Source of the DNA: Microbulbifer yueqingensis
Lineage (GTDB): Bacteria > Pseudomonadota > Gammaproteobacteria > Pseudomonadales > Cellvibrionaceae
Reading direction: 5' to 3'
DNA length: 64,000 nucleotides
Assembly (NCBI RefSeq): GCF_900100355.1
Contig: NZ_FNFH01000002.1
Coordinates: 310,001 to 374,000, forward strand
How positions within the stretch are numbered: position 1 is the first letter of the stretch; each line of letters starts with the position of its first letter. The notes under the pieces were generated by a model that was given only the letters and a program-made list of their open reading frames with translations, was not told where the DNA came from and did not search any database. The position numbers and the translations under genes are program-made. Below are positions 11,020-19,480 of this stretch, in pieces.

Positions 11020-11817
11020 TCAGCCGACGGTGGTGCCATTCCGCCGCAGGTCCGGGGTACTGGCGGCAGAGTCCTCGCGACATTCCGCGCAGCGGCGCTT
11101 CCCCAGTGCCAGGCTGCGCCATTCCAGGTGCTCCGCCTCGAAAACCTGCAGAGTATCCAGGCTGCCGAGTGGCAACCCCACCAGCAGCTTGATGGCCTCC
11201 AGTGCCTGCGCGCTGCCGACCACACCGAGTGCCGGCCCGATTACGCCACTGGTCTCGCAATTGCCCGCGGGCTCGCGCTCCGCTTCCGGGAAAAGGCAGG
11301 CGTAACAGGGCGACCCGTCCCGGCGGAAGTCAAAACTCACCAGCTGGCCGGAGAAACCCTGTACCGAGGCCATGATCACCGGTACCCCCCGGGCGCGGCA
11401 GGCGCGGTTGATCGCGTGGCGTATGCCCATGTTGTCGGTGCAGTCCAGCACCAGGTCAAATCCGGCCAGGCGCTCGAGCAGCCAGCCCTCATCGGCCATG
11501 GCCATGTGGGTGTGGATGCGGATTCCCGGGTTGGCGGCCTGCAGCTGCTGCGCAGCGACCTGCACTTTCGGTTTGTGCAGGTGATTGGTCTTGTACAGCA
11601 CCTGGCGCTGGAGGTTGGAAAGGTCCACCTCATCGCCGTCGACCAGGTGCAACTCGCCCACGCCGGCGGCGGCGAGGTACAGCGCAGCCGGGCAACCGAG
11701 GCCGCCCATCCCCACCACCATGACCCTGGCAGCGGCGAGTTTTTCCTGGGCCGCCTCGCCCATCTGCGGGAGCATGATCTGGCGGCTGTAGCGGATACGT
11801 TCTTTATGACTGATCAC
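11020..11817 (-). CDS. moeB: Molybdopterin-synthase adenylyltransferase MoeB
   Basis: MoeB adenylates the C-terminal glycine of MoaD so it can be sulfurated. The 265-residue product has the ThiF/E1-like nucleotide site GMGGLGCP (about residue 36), the Arg-rich SNLQRQVLY segment, the DCTDN motif, and two zinc Cys pairs (CYAC and CAEC). The start is GTG at 11817 with GGTGA upstream; no ATG fits. It is the last gene of the molybdenum operon, 57 bases after modC. ThiF is the main alternative, but the mod/moa neighbours favour MoeB. Confidence 0.9.
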   Translation of the reverse strand: MISHKERIRYSRQIMLPQMGEAAQEKLAAARVMVVGMGGLGCPAALYLAAAGVGELHLVDGDEVDLSNLQRQVLYKTNHLHKPKVQVAAQQLQAANPGIRIHTHMAMADEGWLLERLAGFDLVLDCTDNMGIRHAINRACRARGVPVIMASVQGFSGQLVSFDFRRDGSPCYACLFPEAEREPAGNCETSGVIGPALGVVGSAQALEAIKLLVGLPLGSLDTLQVFEAEHLEWRSLALGKRRCAECREDSAASTPDLRRNGTTVG

Positions 11818-11874
11818 GTCGATTCACCATCGGGCCTGTTACAGGAGTAGATATTGTTACCGGCATCGGGATTG

Positions 11875-13011
11875 TTACAGGCCGGTGATACTGCCAGCCT
11901 TGAACTGGGCATAGTAGTGCCCCCCCTCTTCCAGCTGCAGTCGCGTACAGGAGAGGTGCGAGATGTCGGCACTGAGCAGCTGGCCGGCGGCCGCGAGGCG
12001 CAGGCGCACCCGGCCATCCTCAAGCGGGGTGACCGCCTGCAGCTCGACCGGCAGGCAATTGAGGATACTGGACAGGCCCGGCCGCTCGATACTGAGGCTG
12101 ATGTCGCCGGAATCGAGCAGGAAGGCCACCCTGTCCCCGGGGCAGTGATCGCCCGCCACCCGGTCCGCATACAGCGGCGTTTCACCGACGGACAGGGTCA
12201 GCAGGCCCGCTTCGCAGGACTCTACCCGCGCTTCCACGCGGCTGCGGCAGGTAAACTCCCCGTCCCCGGCGGACGCCAGGCGCCGCGCCGCTTCCCGCAC
12301 CGGCACGGGCCCCTCCAGGACCGCCTCTTCCATCCACAGGCACGCGGTGGCCAGCAGCTGGATTTCACTGAGGTCGTGACTGGTCCAGATCACCAGTGCC
12401 GGATGCCTGGCCCAGAATGATTTCAGCACCGGTATCAGCCGGCGAAGCACCTGCGACCTGTCCACTGCCGACAGGGGTTCATCATAGAGCTGCACCGCGG
12501 CATTGCTGAACAGCTGGCGCAAGAGCGCCACCCGCTGGGCCTCACCGCCCGACAGGCGCTCCACGGGCTGCTCCAGCAGGGCTGCCACCCCGAACGCCGC
12601 AATCAGGTCGGCGCGCTCCTGTTCCGCCAGCCGTCGGCGGCTGTAGCGATGGGCCAGGGCGAGGTTGTCGGCGACGCTCTGCCCGGCAAACAGGCGCCCG
12701 TCCTGGAAGCCGAGGGCCAGGTCGCGCCGGTGCACCGCCAGTCCCCGCGGGCCGTCCTGCCAGGGGATGCCGGCGAAAATCACCCGCCCGGCGCAGGGGC
12801 GCTGTCCCGCCAGTGCGGCGAGCAGGGTCGTCTTGCCGCCGCCGGAGGGACCGCTGAGGCCGAAGATTCCCGTGGCCGGCAATGCGAGCTCCCACGGAGA
12901 GGCAGGATTCAGCGCGGTAACCAGTTCCTCGACCAGCAGCTCACTGGTCTCGATTCTGTCGCCGTATCCGCGACGCGCCGCCGGGCGCAGGAATGGCAGT
13001 GCAAGATCCAT
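11875..13011 (-). CDS. modC: Molybdate ABC transporter ATP-binding protein ModC
   Basis: ModC powers molybdate import. The 378-residue product has Walker A GPSGGGKTTL (about residue 54), the Q-loop region, the signature LSGGEAQRVALLRQL, Walker B VQLYDEPLSAVD and switch His in TSHDLSE. The C-terminal third matches the Mop-type molybdate-sensing domain (SRVEARVESCEAGLLTLSV and later). The start overlaps the modB stop by one base (TGATG). Confidence 0.93.
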   Translation of the reverse strand: MDLALPFLRPAARRGYGDRIETSELLVEELVTALNPASPWELALPATGIFGLSGPSGGGKTTLLAALAGQRPCAGRVIFAGIPWQDGPRGLAVHRRDLALGFQDGRLFAGQSVADNLALAHRYSRRRLAEQERADLIAAFGVAALLEQPVERLSGGEAQRVALLRQLFSNAAVQLYDEPLSAVDRSQVLRRLIPVLKSFWARHPALVIWTSHDLSEIQLLATACLWMEEAVLEGPVPVREAARRLASAGDGEFTCRSRVEARVESCEAGLLTLSVGETPLYADRVAGDHCPGDRVAFLLDSGDISLSIERPGLSSILNCLPVELQAVTPLEDGRVRLRLAAAGQLLSADISHLSCTRLQLEEGGHYYAQFKAGSITGL

Positions 13012-13721
13012 CAGCCCGGCACCCCCAGGACAGGAATATCACGCTCTTTCGCCGTCGCTGCACGCCCGAGCCAGCGGGCCAGCAACAGGAGTGCCGTGGT
13101 GACTGCCACGAGCACGAGCGCCAGGCGGTGGGCTGCGCCGTACTCCATGGCCTCCACGTGCTGGTACAGCGCAATGGAAACCACCTGGGTCTCACCCGGT
13201 ATTGCGCCGCCGATCATCAGTACCACGCCGAACTCGCCGAGGGTGTGGGCGAAACTCAGGGCGCAGGCGCTGATGATCGCCGGGCGGCTGGCCGGCAACA
13301 AAACGCGCAGCAGGGCCGCCAGCGGTGGCATGCCGAGAGCCGCGGCCGCTGAGGTGAGCCGCCTGCCATTCTGGCTGAAGGACGCGAGCAGTGGCTGCAC
13401 CATAAATGGCAGGGAATAGATCACTGACGCGATCACCAGGCCGGTAAACGAGAATACCAGCGGCTGCCCGAAGGATTCCGCCAGCCAGCGTCCCGGGGCG
13501 TAGTTCGGCGAAAAAGCCAGCAGCAGGTAGAAGCCCAGCACCGTCGGCGGCAATACCAGCGGCAGGGTGATGATCACCTCCACGGCGTGGCGCCAGCGAC
13601 TCTGCCAGTGGCTGAGTTTCCACGCCAGCGGTACACCGATGAGCAGCAGCAGGAGTGTGGTTATCGCAGCGAGGCGGAGGGTCAGCCACAGTGCGCCAAT
13701 GTCGGCGGCATCAATAGTCAC
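13011..13721 (-). CDS. modB: Molybdate ABC transporter permease ModB
   Basis: This is the membrane channel subunit, with 236 residues and about five to six transmembrane helices. The EAA-loop region (AAALGMPPLAALLRVLLPASRPAIISA) contacts ModC. LPLVLPPTVLGFYLL is characteristic of ModB. It overlaps modA by 4 bases (ATGA) and modC by 1, so the three subunits are tightly coupled. Confidence 0.95.
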   Translation of the reverse strand: MTIDAADIGALWLTLRLAAITTLLLLLIGVPLAWKLSHWQSRWRHAVEVIITLPLVLPPTVLGFYLLLAFSPNYAPGRWLAESFGQPLVFSFTGLVIASVIYSLPFMVQPLLASFSQNGRRLTSAAAALGMPPLAALLRVLLPASRPAIISACALSFAHTLGEFGVVLMIGGAIPGETQVVSIALYQHVEAMEYGAAHRLALVLVAVTTALLLLARWLGRAATAKERDIPVLGVPG

Positions 13722-14467
13722 GAGCCCTCCCCCGCCCCGGGACCGTACCCCAGGGCCACCAGTCGCCGGCGCGAGCCATCACTGACCAGGAAGTCCGCCA
13801 GGGCCGCTGCCGTAGAGGGGCTGCGAGCCTGCCTGAGCACCACCAGCTGCTGCTCGATGGGCTGGTAGAGATGCTGCGGCAACAGCCAGAGGTTGGTGCG
13901 ACCGGCCGCAACCATCTGGCTCGCAGCGACGAAGCCCAGCCGGGCGTGCCCGGACTCGAGTAACACGAAGGCATGGCCGGCGTTGTGGGCGCGCGCCAGC
14001 CGCGCGCCACCGGCCTCCCAGAGCCCCAGCGACTGGAGCACCTGCCGGGCGGCGACGCCGAAAGGCGCCACCTCCGGGTCGGCCAGCACCAGGGTATCCC
14101 GCCAGCGCCTCAGCAGCGCCTCCGATCCCCGCCCGGCATCCGGCAGCCACAGCGCCAGCAGGCCCCGGGCATAGGTGCGGCGGCTGCCCGGCACAATCCT
14201 GCCCTGCTGCTCCAGCAAGCCGGGGCGCTCCCGGTCGGCGGAAAGGAACAGGTCGAAAGGAGCACCGTGCAGGGCCTGCTGGTAAAGCGCCCCGGAACTG
14301 CCGCTGGTCAGCATGACACGACAGCGGGTGGCGGCCTCGAATTCCGGCAGCAGCGTCTCGAGGGCGGGACGGAAGCTCGCTGCCACCGCCACCTGCAGCC
14401 GGCAGTCGTCGGCCCGGGCCGGGAGAGCGAGTACGAGCAGCGCCCCCAGCACGGCCAGCGCACGCAT
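13718..14467 (-). CDS. modA: Periplasmic molybdate-binding protein ModA
   Basis: ModA captures molybdate in the periplasm. From the ATG at 14467 it has 249 residues with a clear signal peptide (MRALAVLGALLVLALPARA, cleaved before DDC). VAVAASFRPALETL and SGSSGALYQQ are the family's oxyanion-binding regions, and FDLFLSADRERP is typical. A GTG three codons earlier (14476) is possible, but the 14467 ATG overlaps the moaE stop in a TGATG coupling site and gives a cleaner signal peptide. Confidence 0.93.
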   Translation of the reverse strand: MRALAVLGALLVLALPARADDCRLQVAVAASFRPALETLLPEFEAATRCRVMLTSGSSGALYQQALHGAPFDLFLSADRERPGLLEQQGRIVPGSRRTYARGLLALWLPDAGRGSEALLRRWRDTLVLADPEVAPFGVAARQVLQSLGLWEAGGARLARAHNAGHAFVLLESGHARLGFVAASQMVAAGRTNLWLLPQHLYQPIEQQLVVLRQARSPSTAAALADFLVSDGSRRRLVALGYGPGAGEGS

Positions 14468-14934
14468 CAGGCCCACTTTTCCAGCTCCGCCTGGTCACTG
14501 GCCCTGGCCTCGACCCAGCGCTCCTCCTCAGCGCCGCAGGCGCGCCGAACGGTCTCACACTTCCAGAACGGCGCCTCGGTCTTGAGCCGGTCCATGATGT
14601 ACTGGCAGGCCGCGAACGCCGCCTGGCGGTGGGGACTGGTGACACCTACAAAGACGATTTCCTCATTCACCTGCATGGGCCCCACCCGGTGGACCAGGTT
14701 GACCCGCCCCAGGGGCCAGCGCCCGCGTGCATCTGCGACGATGGCCCGCAGGCTTTTCTCCGTCATGCCGGGGTAATGCTCCAGGGCCAGTCCGCCAACC
14801 GCACTGCCGGCATTGAAGTCCCGCACCGAGCCGACAAACATCGCGCAAGCACCGTCAGCCGTATTGGCCTTCTGCAGGGCCGCGTATTCGGCGGCCACAT
14901 CGAGGGGGGTCTCGTGAACATCGATGCGGTCCAT
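14467..14934 (-). CDS. moaE: Molybdopterin synthase catalytic subunit MoaE
   Basis: MoaE, with MoaD-thiocarboxylate, adds two sulfurs to cPMP to make molybdopterin. It has 155 residues. Motifs include GACAMFVGSVRDFN, LALEHYPGMTEKSL and the active-site LKTEAPFWKCE, whose lysines act in catalysis in the family. It starts one base after the moaD stop codon and overlaps modA. Confidence 0.95.
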   Translation of the reverse strand: MDRIDVHETPLDVAAEYAALQKANTADGACAMFVGSVRDFNAGSAVGGLALEHYPGMTEKSLRAIVADARGRWPLGRVNLVHRVGPMQVNEEIVFVGVTSPHRQAAFAACQYIMDRLKTEAPFWKCETVRRACGAEEERWVEARASDQAELEKWA

Positions 14935-14935
14935 A

Positions 14936-15181
14936 TCAGCCTCCGGTCACCGGGGGAAAGAAGGCCACCTCGTCGCCGGCGGCGACGGATGCGTCGCTGT
15001 CTGCCAGCTCCTGGTTCACCGCCACCCGGATAGCGTCGTCATCCAGGTGTTCCCGCCACTGCGGATACCTCTCGCAGAGGACTGCGCACAGCGAGCGCAC
15101 GGTGCCGGAAAAGTCTTCGAGCCGCAGTTCACCCATGCCGAGCTGCTGCCTGAGTCGCGCGAAGAACAGAACCTTGATCAT
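14936..15181 (-). CDS. moaD: Molybdopterin synthase sulfur carrier MoaD
   Basis: This 81-residue ubiquitin-fold protein ends in the required Gly-Gly (PPVTGG) that MoeB adenylates. The start at 15181 (MIKVLFFARLRQQLG) has a GGAG ribosome-binding site 7 bases upstream. The frame is open eight codons further, but that part overlaps moaC. Spacing to moaE is one base. Confidence 0.95.
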   Translation of the reverse strand: MIKVLFFARLRQQLGMGELRLEDFSGTVRSLCAVLCERYPQWREHLDDDAIRVAVNQELADSDASVAAGDEVAFFPPVTGG

Positions 15182-15185
15182 GTCG

Positions 15186-15680
15186 TTACTCCTGGATGCC
15201 TGCATCAGCGAGCTGCCAGTGGCCCCGCTTGCCGCCGGTTTTCTCTGCCAGCCGGGTGGGCCCGATGACCATCGCCGGGTCCACCGCCTTGCACATGTCG
15301 TATATCGTCAGCGCCGCCACCGAGGCCGAGGTCAGCGCCTCCATTTCGACACCCGTACGTCCGGCCAGCCGACAAAATGCGGAAATGTCTACCCGATGAT
15401 CCTCCGGGCACAACTCGAACTCCACGGCCACCTTGGTCAGCGCCAGCGGATGGCACAGGGGAATCAGGTCCGCGGTGCGCTTGGCTGCCTGGATGCCGGC
15501 GATGCGCGCCACCGCCAGCACGTCCCCCTTGCGGTGGGCGCCCTCGCTCAACAGTGCAAATGCGTCCGCACTCATGGTTACGCTGCTTTGCGCCCGCGCA
15601 CTGCGGTCGGTGACCTCCTTGGCCGTGACATCGACCATGCTGGCCTCGCCGCGCTCGTTCAGGTGGGTCAGGTGGCTCAT
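15186..15680 (-). CDS. moaC: Cyclic pyranopterin monophosphate synthase MoaC
   Basis: MoaC converts the MoaA product to cPMP. It has 164 residues from the ATG at 15680 ([18 protein letters not shown]), the usual length. Active-site motifs are visible: [24 protein letters not shown] and YDMCKAVDP, with the family's catalytic lysines. It sits 4 bases after moaB and 4 before moaD. Confidence 0.96.
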   Translation of the reverse strand: MSHLTHLNERGEASMVDVTAKEVTDRSARAQSSVTMSADAFALLSEGAHRKGDVLAVARIAGIQAAKRTADLIPLCHPLALTKVAVEFELCPEDHRVDISAFCRLAGRTGVEMEALTSASVAALTIYDMCKAVDPAMVIGPTRLAEKTGGKRGHWQLADAGIQE

Positions 15681-15684
15681 AGCA

Positions 15685-16227
15685 TTATCCCCGGGTGGCA
15701 CAGTTCTGGCGCTGGAAATCCACGTGCGGCACGAAGTTGCACGGCCGGTGACGCGCGTCCAGTTGCTGCTCCAGTATGCCCTCCCAGGCGGTGCGGCAGG
15801 CACCGGTGGAGCCTGGCATGCAGCACACCAGGGTACGGTTGGCGAGCCCCGCCAGGGCCCGCGACTGGACCGTCGAGCTGCCGATATCCCCCAGGGAGAT
15901 ATGCCGGAACAGCTCGCCGAAGCCGTCGACCGTCTTGTCGAAGAGGGGCTGCAGCGCCTCCGGCGTGGAATCCCGCTCGGTAAAGCCGGTGCCGCCGGTC
16001 ACCAGGACCACCTGCACCTGCGGATCGGCGATCCACGCGGAAACCACCGCGCGCAGCTGGTAGACGTCATCCGGGATTATCCGCCGGTCAGCCAGCTGGT
16101 GGCCCGCGCCCTGCAGGACGTCGCGGAGGTAAGCGCCGGAGGTATCGGTCTCTTCGGTGCGGGTGTCCGAAACGGTCAGCACCGCGATATTGAGGGGGAT
16201 GAATTCAGTGGAAGCGTGTCCGGCCAT
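15685..16227 (-). CDS. moaB: MoaB/MogA-family molybdopterin adenylyltransferase-like protein
   Basis: This 180-residue protein has the MoaB/MogA fold: [42 protein letters not shown] and the nucleotide-binding [18 protein letters not shown]. Family members adenylate molybdopterin (MogA) or have a related, unclear role (MoaB). The operon position among moaA, mobA and moaC fits moaB. The gene starts 56 bases after the mobA stop, the largest gap in the moa part. Confidence 0.9.
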   Translation of the reverse strand: MAGHASTEFIPLNIAVLTVSDTRTEETDTSGAYLRDVLQGAGHQLADRRIIPDDVYQLRAVVSAWIADPQVQVVLVTGGTGFTERDSTPEALQPLFDKTVDGFGELFRHISLGDIGSSTVQSRALAGLANRTLVCCMPGSTGACRTAWEGILEQQLDARHRPCNFVPHVDFQRQNCATRG

Positions 16228-16283
16228 TGTTCAGTACTCTCTCGGAAAATTGGTATCGGGAATTTCTTTTCGGCCACCCGGCT

Positions 16284-16862
16284 TCAGCCACTGGTATGCG
16301 CGAACCGGGCGCTGCCCGGCAGTGCGTGGTAGTCCGCGGGCGTATTGACGTTGTGGCACCAGTCGCCCGCGCCCGGCAGGGAAAGAGCCCCCAGGTGCCG
16401 GAGCAGCGCACCCACGGCATTGGGCGCGTCCCCTTCCACCGCACGCTGCAGGTAGGCCCGGCACCCGGTGTCCAGCGGCAGCCACAGCGGGAAGAAATAG
16501 TCGCCGAAGTAGCTGGCGCGGCCGCTCTCGACGCCGGCATGCAGCAGGCGGGCGAGTGCATCTGCCGGGAGCAGCGGCATGTCGACGGGGATGACCAGCG
16601 CCGCTGGCGCCGTGGTGGCACTGGCGACGGCGTGCAGTCCCCCCAGCGGCCCCCGTCCGGGGACCAGGTCGGGGACGCCGCCGGGCCGGGCACCACTGAC
16701 AACCACCTGGCCCAGGGGCAGCTCACGCAGCAGCGCGCAGGCGTGCTCAAGGAAGGTGCGGTTACCGGCGGTGGGCAGCAGGGCCTTGTCCCGCCCCATG
16801 CGGCTGGAGCGCCCGCCCGCCAGCACCACGCCGATGGTCTGATGTGTCGTTGCCATGTTCAT
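16284..16862 (-). CDS. mobA: Molybdenum cofactor guanylyltransferase MobA
   Basis: MobA joins GMP to Mo-molybdopterin to make the MGD cofactor used by NarG-type enzymes. It has 192 residues with the GTP-binding VVLAGGRSSRMGRDKALLP, GPLGGLHA and VIPVDMPLL motifs, and the C-terminal NVNTPADY. The ATG at 16862 overlaps the moaA stop (ATGA). No mobB is seen in the window. Confidence 0.93.
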   Translation of the reverse strand: MNMATTHQTIGVVLAGGRSSRMGRDKALLPTAGNRTFLEHACALLRELPLGQVVVSGARPGGVPDLVPGRGPLGGLHAVASATTAPAALVIPVDMPLLPADALARLLHAGVESGRASYFGDYFFPLWLPLDTGCRAYLQRAVEGDAPNAVGALLRHLGALSLPGAGDWCHNVNTPADYHALPGSARFAHTSG

Positions 16863-17836
16863 CCCCCCAGCATGGCCAGGTTGCGGGTAGCGCCGGTGAG
16901 TCCGCGCTGCAGCTCGTGGCCGGCGTTCTTGCCGCCAATCAGTTCACGGATATGTTGGGCCAGGGCCTCCGCATCGCCGGCGGCGATCTCCCGGCGCAGG
17001 TCGAAGCCCGCGTCGGCGAAGAGGCACAGGTGCAGCTTGCCCTGGGCCGACATGCGCAGCCGGTTGCAGCTTGCGCAGAAATCACTGCTGTAGGGGGTGA
17101 TCAGGCCGACACGGCCGGCGTAGTCCGGGTGAAAGTACTCCCTTGCCGGCCCTGCATCCCGCGCGCGCACCACCTGCTGCCAGCCATCCTTTACCAGTCG
17201 GGATTCAATATCTGTGCCAGAGACATGGTTGCTGGCGAAGAACTCGCGGTTATCGCCGGTGCGCATCAGTTCGATAAAGCGCAGGGTTACCGGCGTCTGC
17301 CGCACCCAGTCCAGGAATTGCTCGAAGCCGGCGAGGTTATGCTGGCGCAGCAGGACCGCATTGACCTTGGTCTGGATACCCAGCTCCAGGGCACGGTCGA
17401 TGCCAGCCAGGGCCCTGTCCAGGCGGTCGTGGCCCGTGATGCGCCGGAATTGCGCCGGGTCCAGGCTGTCCACGCTCACGTTCAGCTGGTCAAGGCCGGC
17501 CGCATGCCAGCCGTCTATCTGGGATGGCAGGCGGTAGCCGTTGGTGGTGATTGCCACGCGGCGGATGCCGTCGCAGTCATTCACTGCCGCAATAAGTGAG
17601 TCGAGGTCCCGGCGCAGGGAGGGCTCGCCGCCGGTGAGGCGCACCTTTTCGGTGCCGAGCGAGGCAAAGGCGCGGATTACGGTATCAACTTCCGCCACGG
17701 TAAGGGGATTTTCACCCTCGAGCGATCGCCCGCAGCCAATCCCGTCGGGCAGGCAGTAATTGCAGCGGAAGTTGCAGATGTCGGTCACGGACAGGCGCAG
17801 GTAATAAAACCGGCGGCCATAGCTATCTTGTAACAT
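16859..17836 (-). CDS. moaA: GTP 3',8-cyclase MoaA (radical SAM)
   Basis: MoaA performs the first step of molybdenum cofactor synthesis from GTP. It has 325 residues. The radical-SAM cluster is C21-xxx-C25-xx-C28 (DICNFRCNYC). The second cluster is in DFCASCNRLRMSAQGKLHLC. The protein ends in Gly-Gly, needed in MoaA. The ATG at 17836 is chosen because it follows a GGAAAGG site just downstream of the riboswitch; upstream open codons lie inside the riboswitch. It is the first gene of the operon. Confidence 0.95.
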   Translation of the reverse strand: MLQDSYGRRFYYLRLSVTDICNFRCNYCLPDGIGCGRSLEGENPLTVAEVDTVIRAFASLGTEKVRLTGGEPSLRRDLDSLIAAVNDCDGIRRVAITTNGYRLPSQIDGWHAAGLDQLNVSVDSLDPAQFRRITGHDRLDRALAGIDRALELGIQTKVNAVLLRQHNLAGFEQFLDWVRQTPVTLRFIELMRTGDNREFFASNHVSGTDIESRLVKDGWQQVVRARDAGPAREYFHPDYAGRVGLITPYSSDFCASCNRLRMSAQGKLHLCLFADAGFDLRREIAAGDAEALAQHIRELIGGKNAGHELQRGLTGATRNLAMLGG

Positions 17837-17851
17837 TAAACGCCTTTCCAA

Positions 17852-17951
17852 AGTCGGGAGGCCGCGCGGTTTCCCGCGTGACCCTGGTGGCCCTTCCGGC
17901 CACGGTCCCGGCACCCTGCGGCTGAAGCCGTGTAGGCAGCGGGACTCGGTG
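17852..17951 (-). ncRNA. Molybdenum cofactor (Moco) riboswitch upstream of moaA
   Basis: On the minus strand, the 100 bases before moaA contain the pattern I know from the MOCO_RNA_motif: CCGAG...GCTGCCT, a small hairpin (CGGCTTCAGCCG), GGGTGCCGGG, then GGCCGGAAGGGCC with ACCAGG, and a GCGGGAAACCGC hairpin, closed by GAGTC pairing with GACTT. The 3' end lies about 8 bases from the moaA ribosome-binding site, so ligand binding could hide it. The extra central hairpin suggests the Moco rather than the tungsten (Tuco) type. A covariance search with Rfam RF01055 would decide. Confidence 0.8.
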
Positions 17952-18088
17952 TTTAAACTGTTGCCAGTGTATCAGCGCAGCAGATTTCTGCTTGGGGCAA
18001 AGGTGGTACTCCCCCCGGGCAAGTACGTTTCGGCATTTGAGAATAGCGGGGTTCCGGACCCGGGCGCCCGGCGGGCAACAGTAAAAAA

Positions 18089-18109
18089 GCCCCGGCGCCT
18101 GGCCGGGGC
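18089..18109 (-). terminator. Terminator after the porin gene
   Basis: An eight-base stem GCCCCGGC/GCCGGGGC with a five-base loop is followed by TTTTTTAC on the minus strand, 18 bases after the porin stop. It separates the porin from the riboswitch and moa operon. Confidence 0.8.
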
Positions 18110-18127
18110 AGCGGTTTCTTGTTCTTA

Positions 18128-19336
18128 TCAGAACTTGGCGGTGAGCATCAGCCACACCTTGTCGGTATCCACGCTGTACTCATCGGCGCTGTAGGTCGCG
18201 TACTTCACCAGTGCGGAGAGCTGGTCGTTGATCTTGCGGCCGTAGCTGACATCCCACTCTTCGCCGTAATCCACGGACGAGGCGTTGGCGCCAAAGCTGT
18301 GGTAGGTCACCCCGAACTTGCCGCCGGCGAGCTCCGCACTGGCCCCGACATACAAATCCTCAACCCCGTCTGCCGGCGTCGCCAGGAACTTGTCGGCGAA
18401 GCCCTGGAATTTGTGCAGGGTGGCGAGCGGCGTGGTAAAGGCCACCCCCTCATCGCTGCCGAGCACCTCATAGCCGATTTTCGGCTGCACCGGGCCAATG
18501 CTGGCGGCCACTTCGGCGAGGTAGTAGTCCGCTGTGTACTCGAGAGTGCTGTCGCCGGTCTCGGACTGGGTTGCGTAACTCAACCGGGTTGAGACGGGTC
18601 CGAATGCACCCTCGTACCGTACGCCGATAGTGCGGCTCGATGCGTTGATCGCCGTATCCAGGTCCAGCTCGTAGAGAAACGCTGTCAGCTTGTGGGATTC
18701 GTTTACCGGGTAGGCGGCGTGAAGCAGCTGGATATCGCCCCGGAGGTCGGAATTGACGCTGTCCTCGCCAAAAATCCGGTTTACGTTGTATACGTAGCTG
18801 TAATCGAGCTGGAAGCTGTCGGGCTGGCCGTACTGGAACCGGTAGCCGTCGTAAGTCTGCTCGTTCTGGCGCCAGCCCACGCCACCGACAAATCTCTGGT
18901 CATCGAGGTTGATGCGCTGCCGGCCGGCGGTGACTATGGAGGACTTGCCGCGATACTGCAGGTACGCCTGGTTGACTTCAGTCCCGGTGGGATCAGCAAC
19001 AACCGGGTAGAGGGTGTTGCCATTGATAGTGGAGTTGTAATCATCATCGCCAATCGCGGTGACATCATCAAATTCAAGCAGGCTCGAAAATCCGCGGTAA
19101 GCCGCGCTCTCCCAGGTCAGGCGCGACCTGAGGGTGGAGGCGAGGGCATTTTCATCCAGGTTTTCCTGGTCGACGCCCTCGGCCCGGTAGCGAAGGTTGA
19201 GCCCCACGCTGCCCAAACTCAGAGCCTCTGCCATCGAGGTTGCGCCGCTGTCTTCCGCTGCCGCATGCACAGCCAGGCTGCTGCAAGCACCCAGAACTAA
19301 AACGCCCATTAATTTCGGTAGATCTTGCGTATTCAT
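18128..19336 (-). CDS. Outer-membrane porin, alginate-export/carbohydrate-porin-like
   Basis: The 402-residue product has a signal peptide (hydrophobic LMGVLVLGACSSLAVHA) and then alternating beta-strand sequence ending in a C-terminal Phe (LMLTAKF), as in outer-membrane barrels. LNLRYRAEGVDQENL, QAYLQYRGKSSIVTAGRQRINLDDQRFVG and YVYNVNRIFG resemble the alginate-export porin family. In this position, next to narK genes, it probably lets nitrate or other anions cross the outer membrane; that is inference. Two TACCACC heptamers lie upstream. Confidence 0.7.
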   Translation of the reverse strand: MNTQDLPKLMGVLVLGACSSLAVHAAAEDSGATSMAEALSLGSVGLNLRYRAEGVDQENLDENALASTLRSRLTWESAAYRGFSSLLEFDDVTAIGDDDYNSTINGNTLYPVVADPTGTEVNQAYLQYRGKSSIVTAGRQRINLDDQRFVGGVGWRQNEQTYDGYRFQYGQPDSFQLDYSYVYNVNRIFGEDSVNSDLRGDIQLLHAAYPVNESHKLTAFLYELDLDTAINASSRTIGVRYEGAFGPVSTRLSYATQSETGDSTLEYTADYYLAEVAASIGPVQPKIGYEVLGSDEGVAFTTPLATLHKFQGFADKFLATPADGVEDLYVGASAELAGGKFGVTYHSFGANASSVDYGEEWDVSYGRKINDQLSALVKYATYSADEYSVDTDKVWLMLTAKF

Positions 19337-19434
19337 CCGCTTTTCCTATGCGAGTGGGTGATTGGGGTCGGGAGCAAATTACACCGCCTTGCGCACCGGG
19401 GAAATGCACCCGTTTTTAACACGCTGAAATTTCC

Positions 19435-19464
19435 TACCACCCGCTCGCTCAGCCAGTTACCACC
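19435..19464. promoter_or_regulatory. Two TACCACC heptamers upstream of the porin gene
   Basis: TACCACC occurs at 19435-19441 and again at 19458-19464, 23 bases apart, in the 144-base space between the NarK-type gene and the porin. The same heptamer forms a perfect 7-2-7 inverted pair at 20903-20918. It resembles but does not match the NarL consensus TACYYMT, so regulation by NarL is a guess. Confidence 0.3.
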
Positions 19465-19480
19465 AAATCGGTAAGCGGAG

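Noticed and set aside
11818-11874. Direct repeat ATTGTTAC between modC and moeB as a regulatory site
   Set aside because: Only two short copies in a 57-base gap, with no match to a ModE site or promoter that I recognise.
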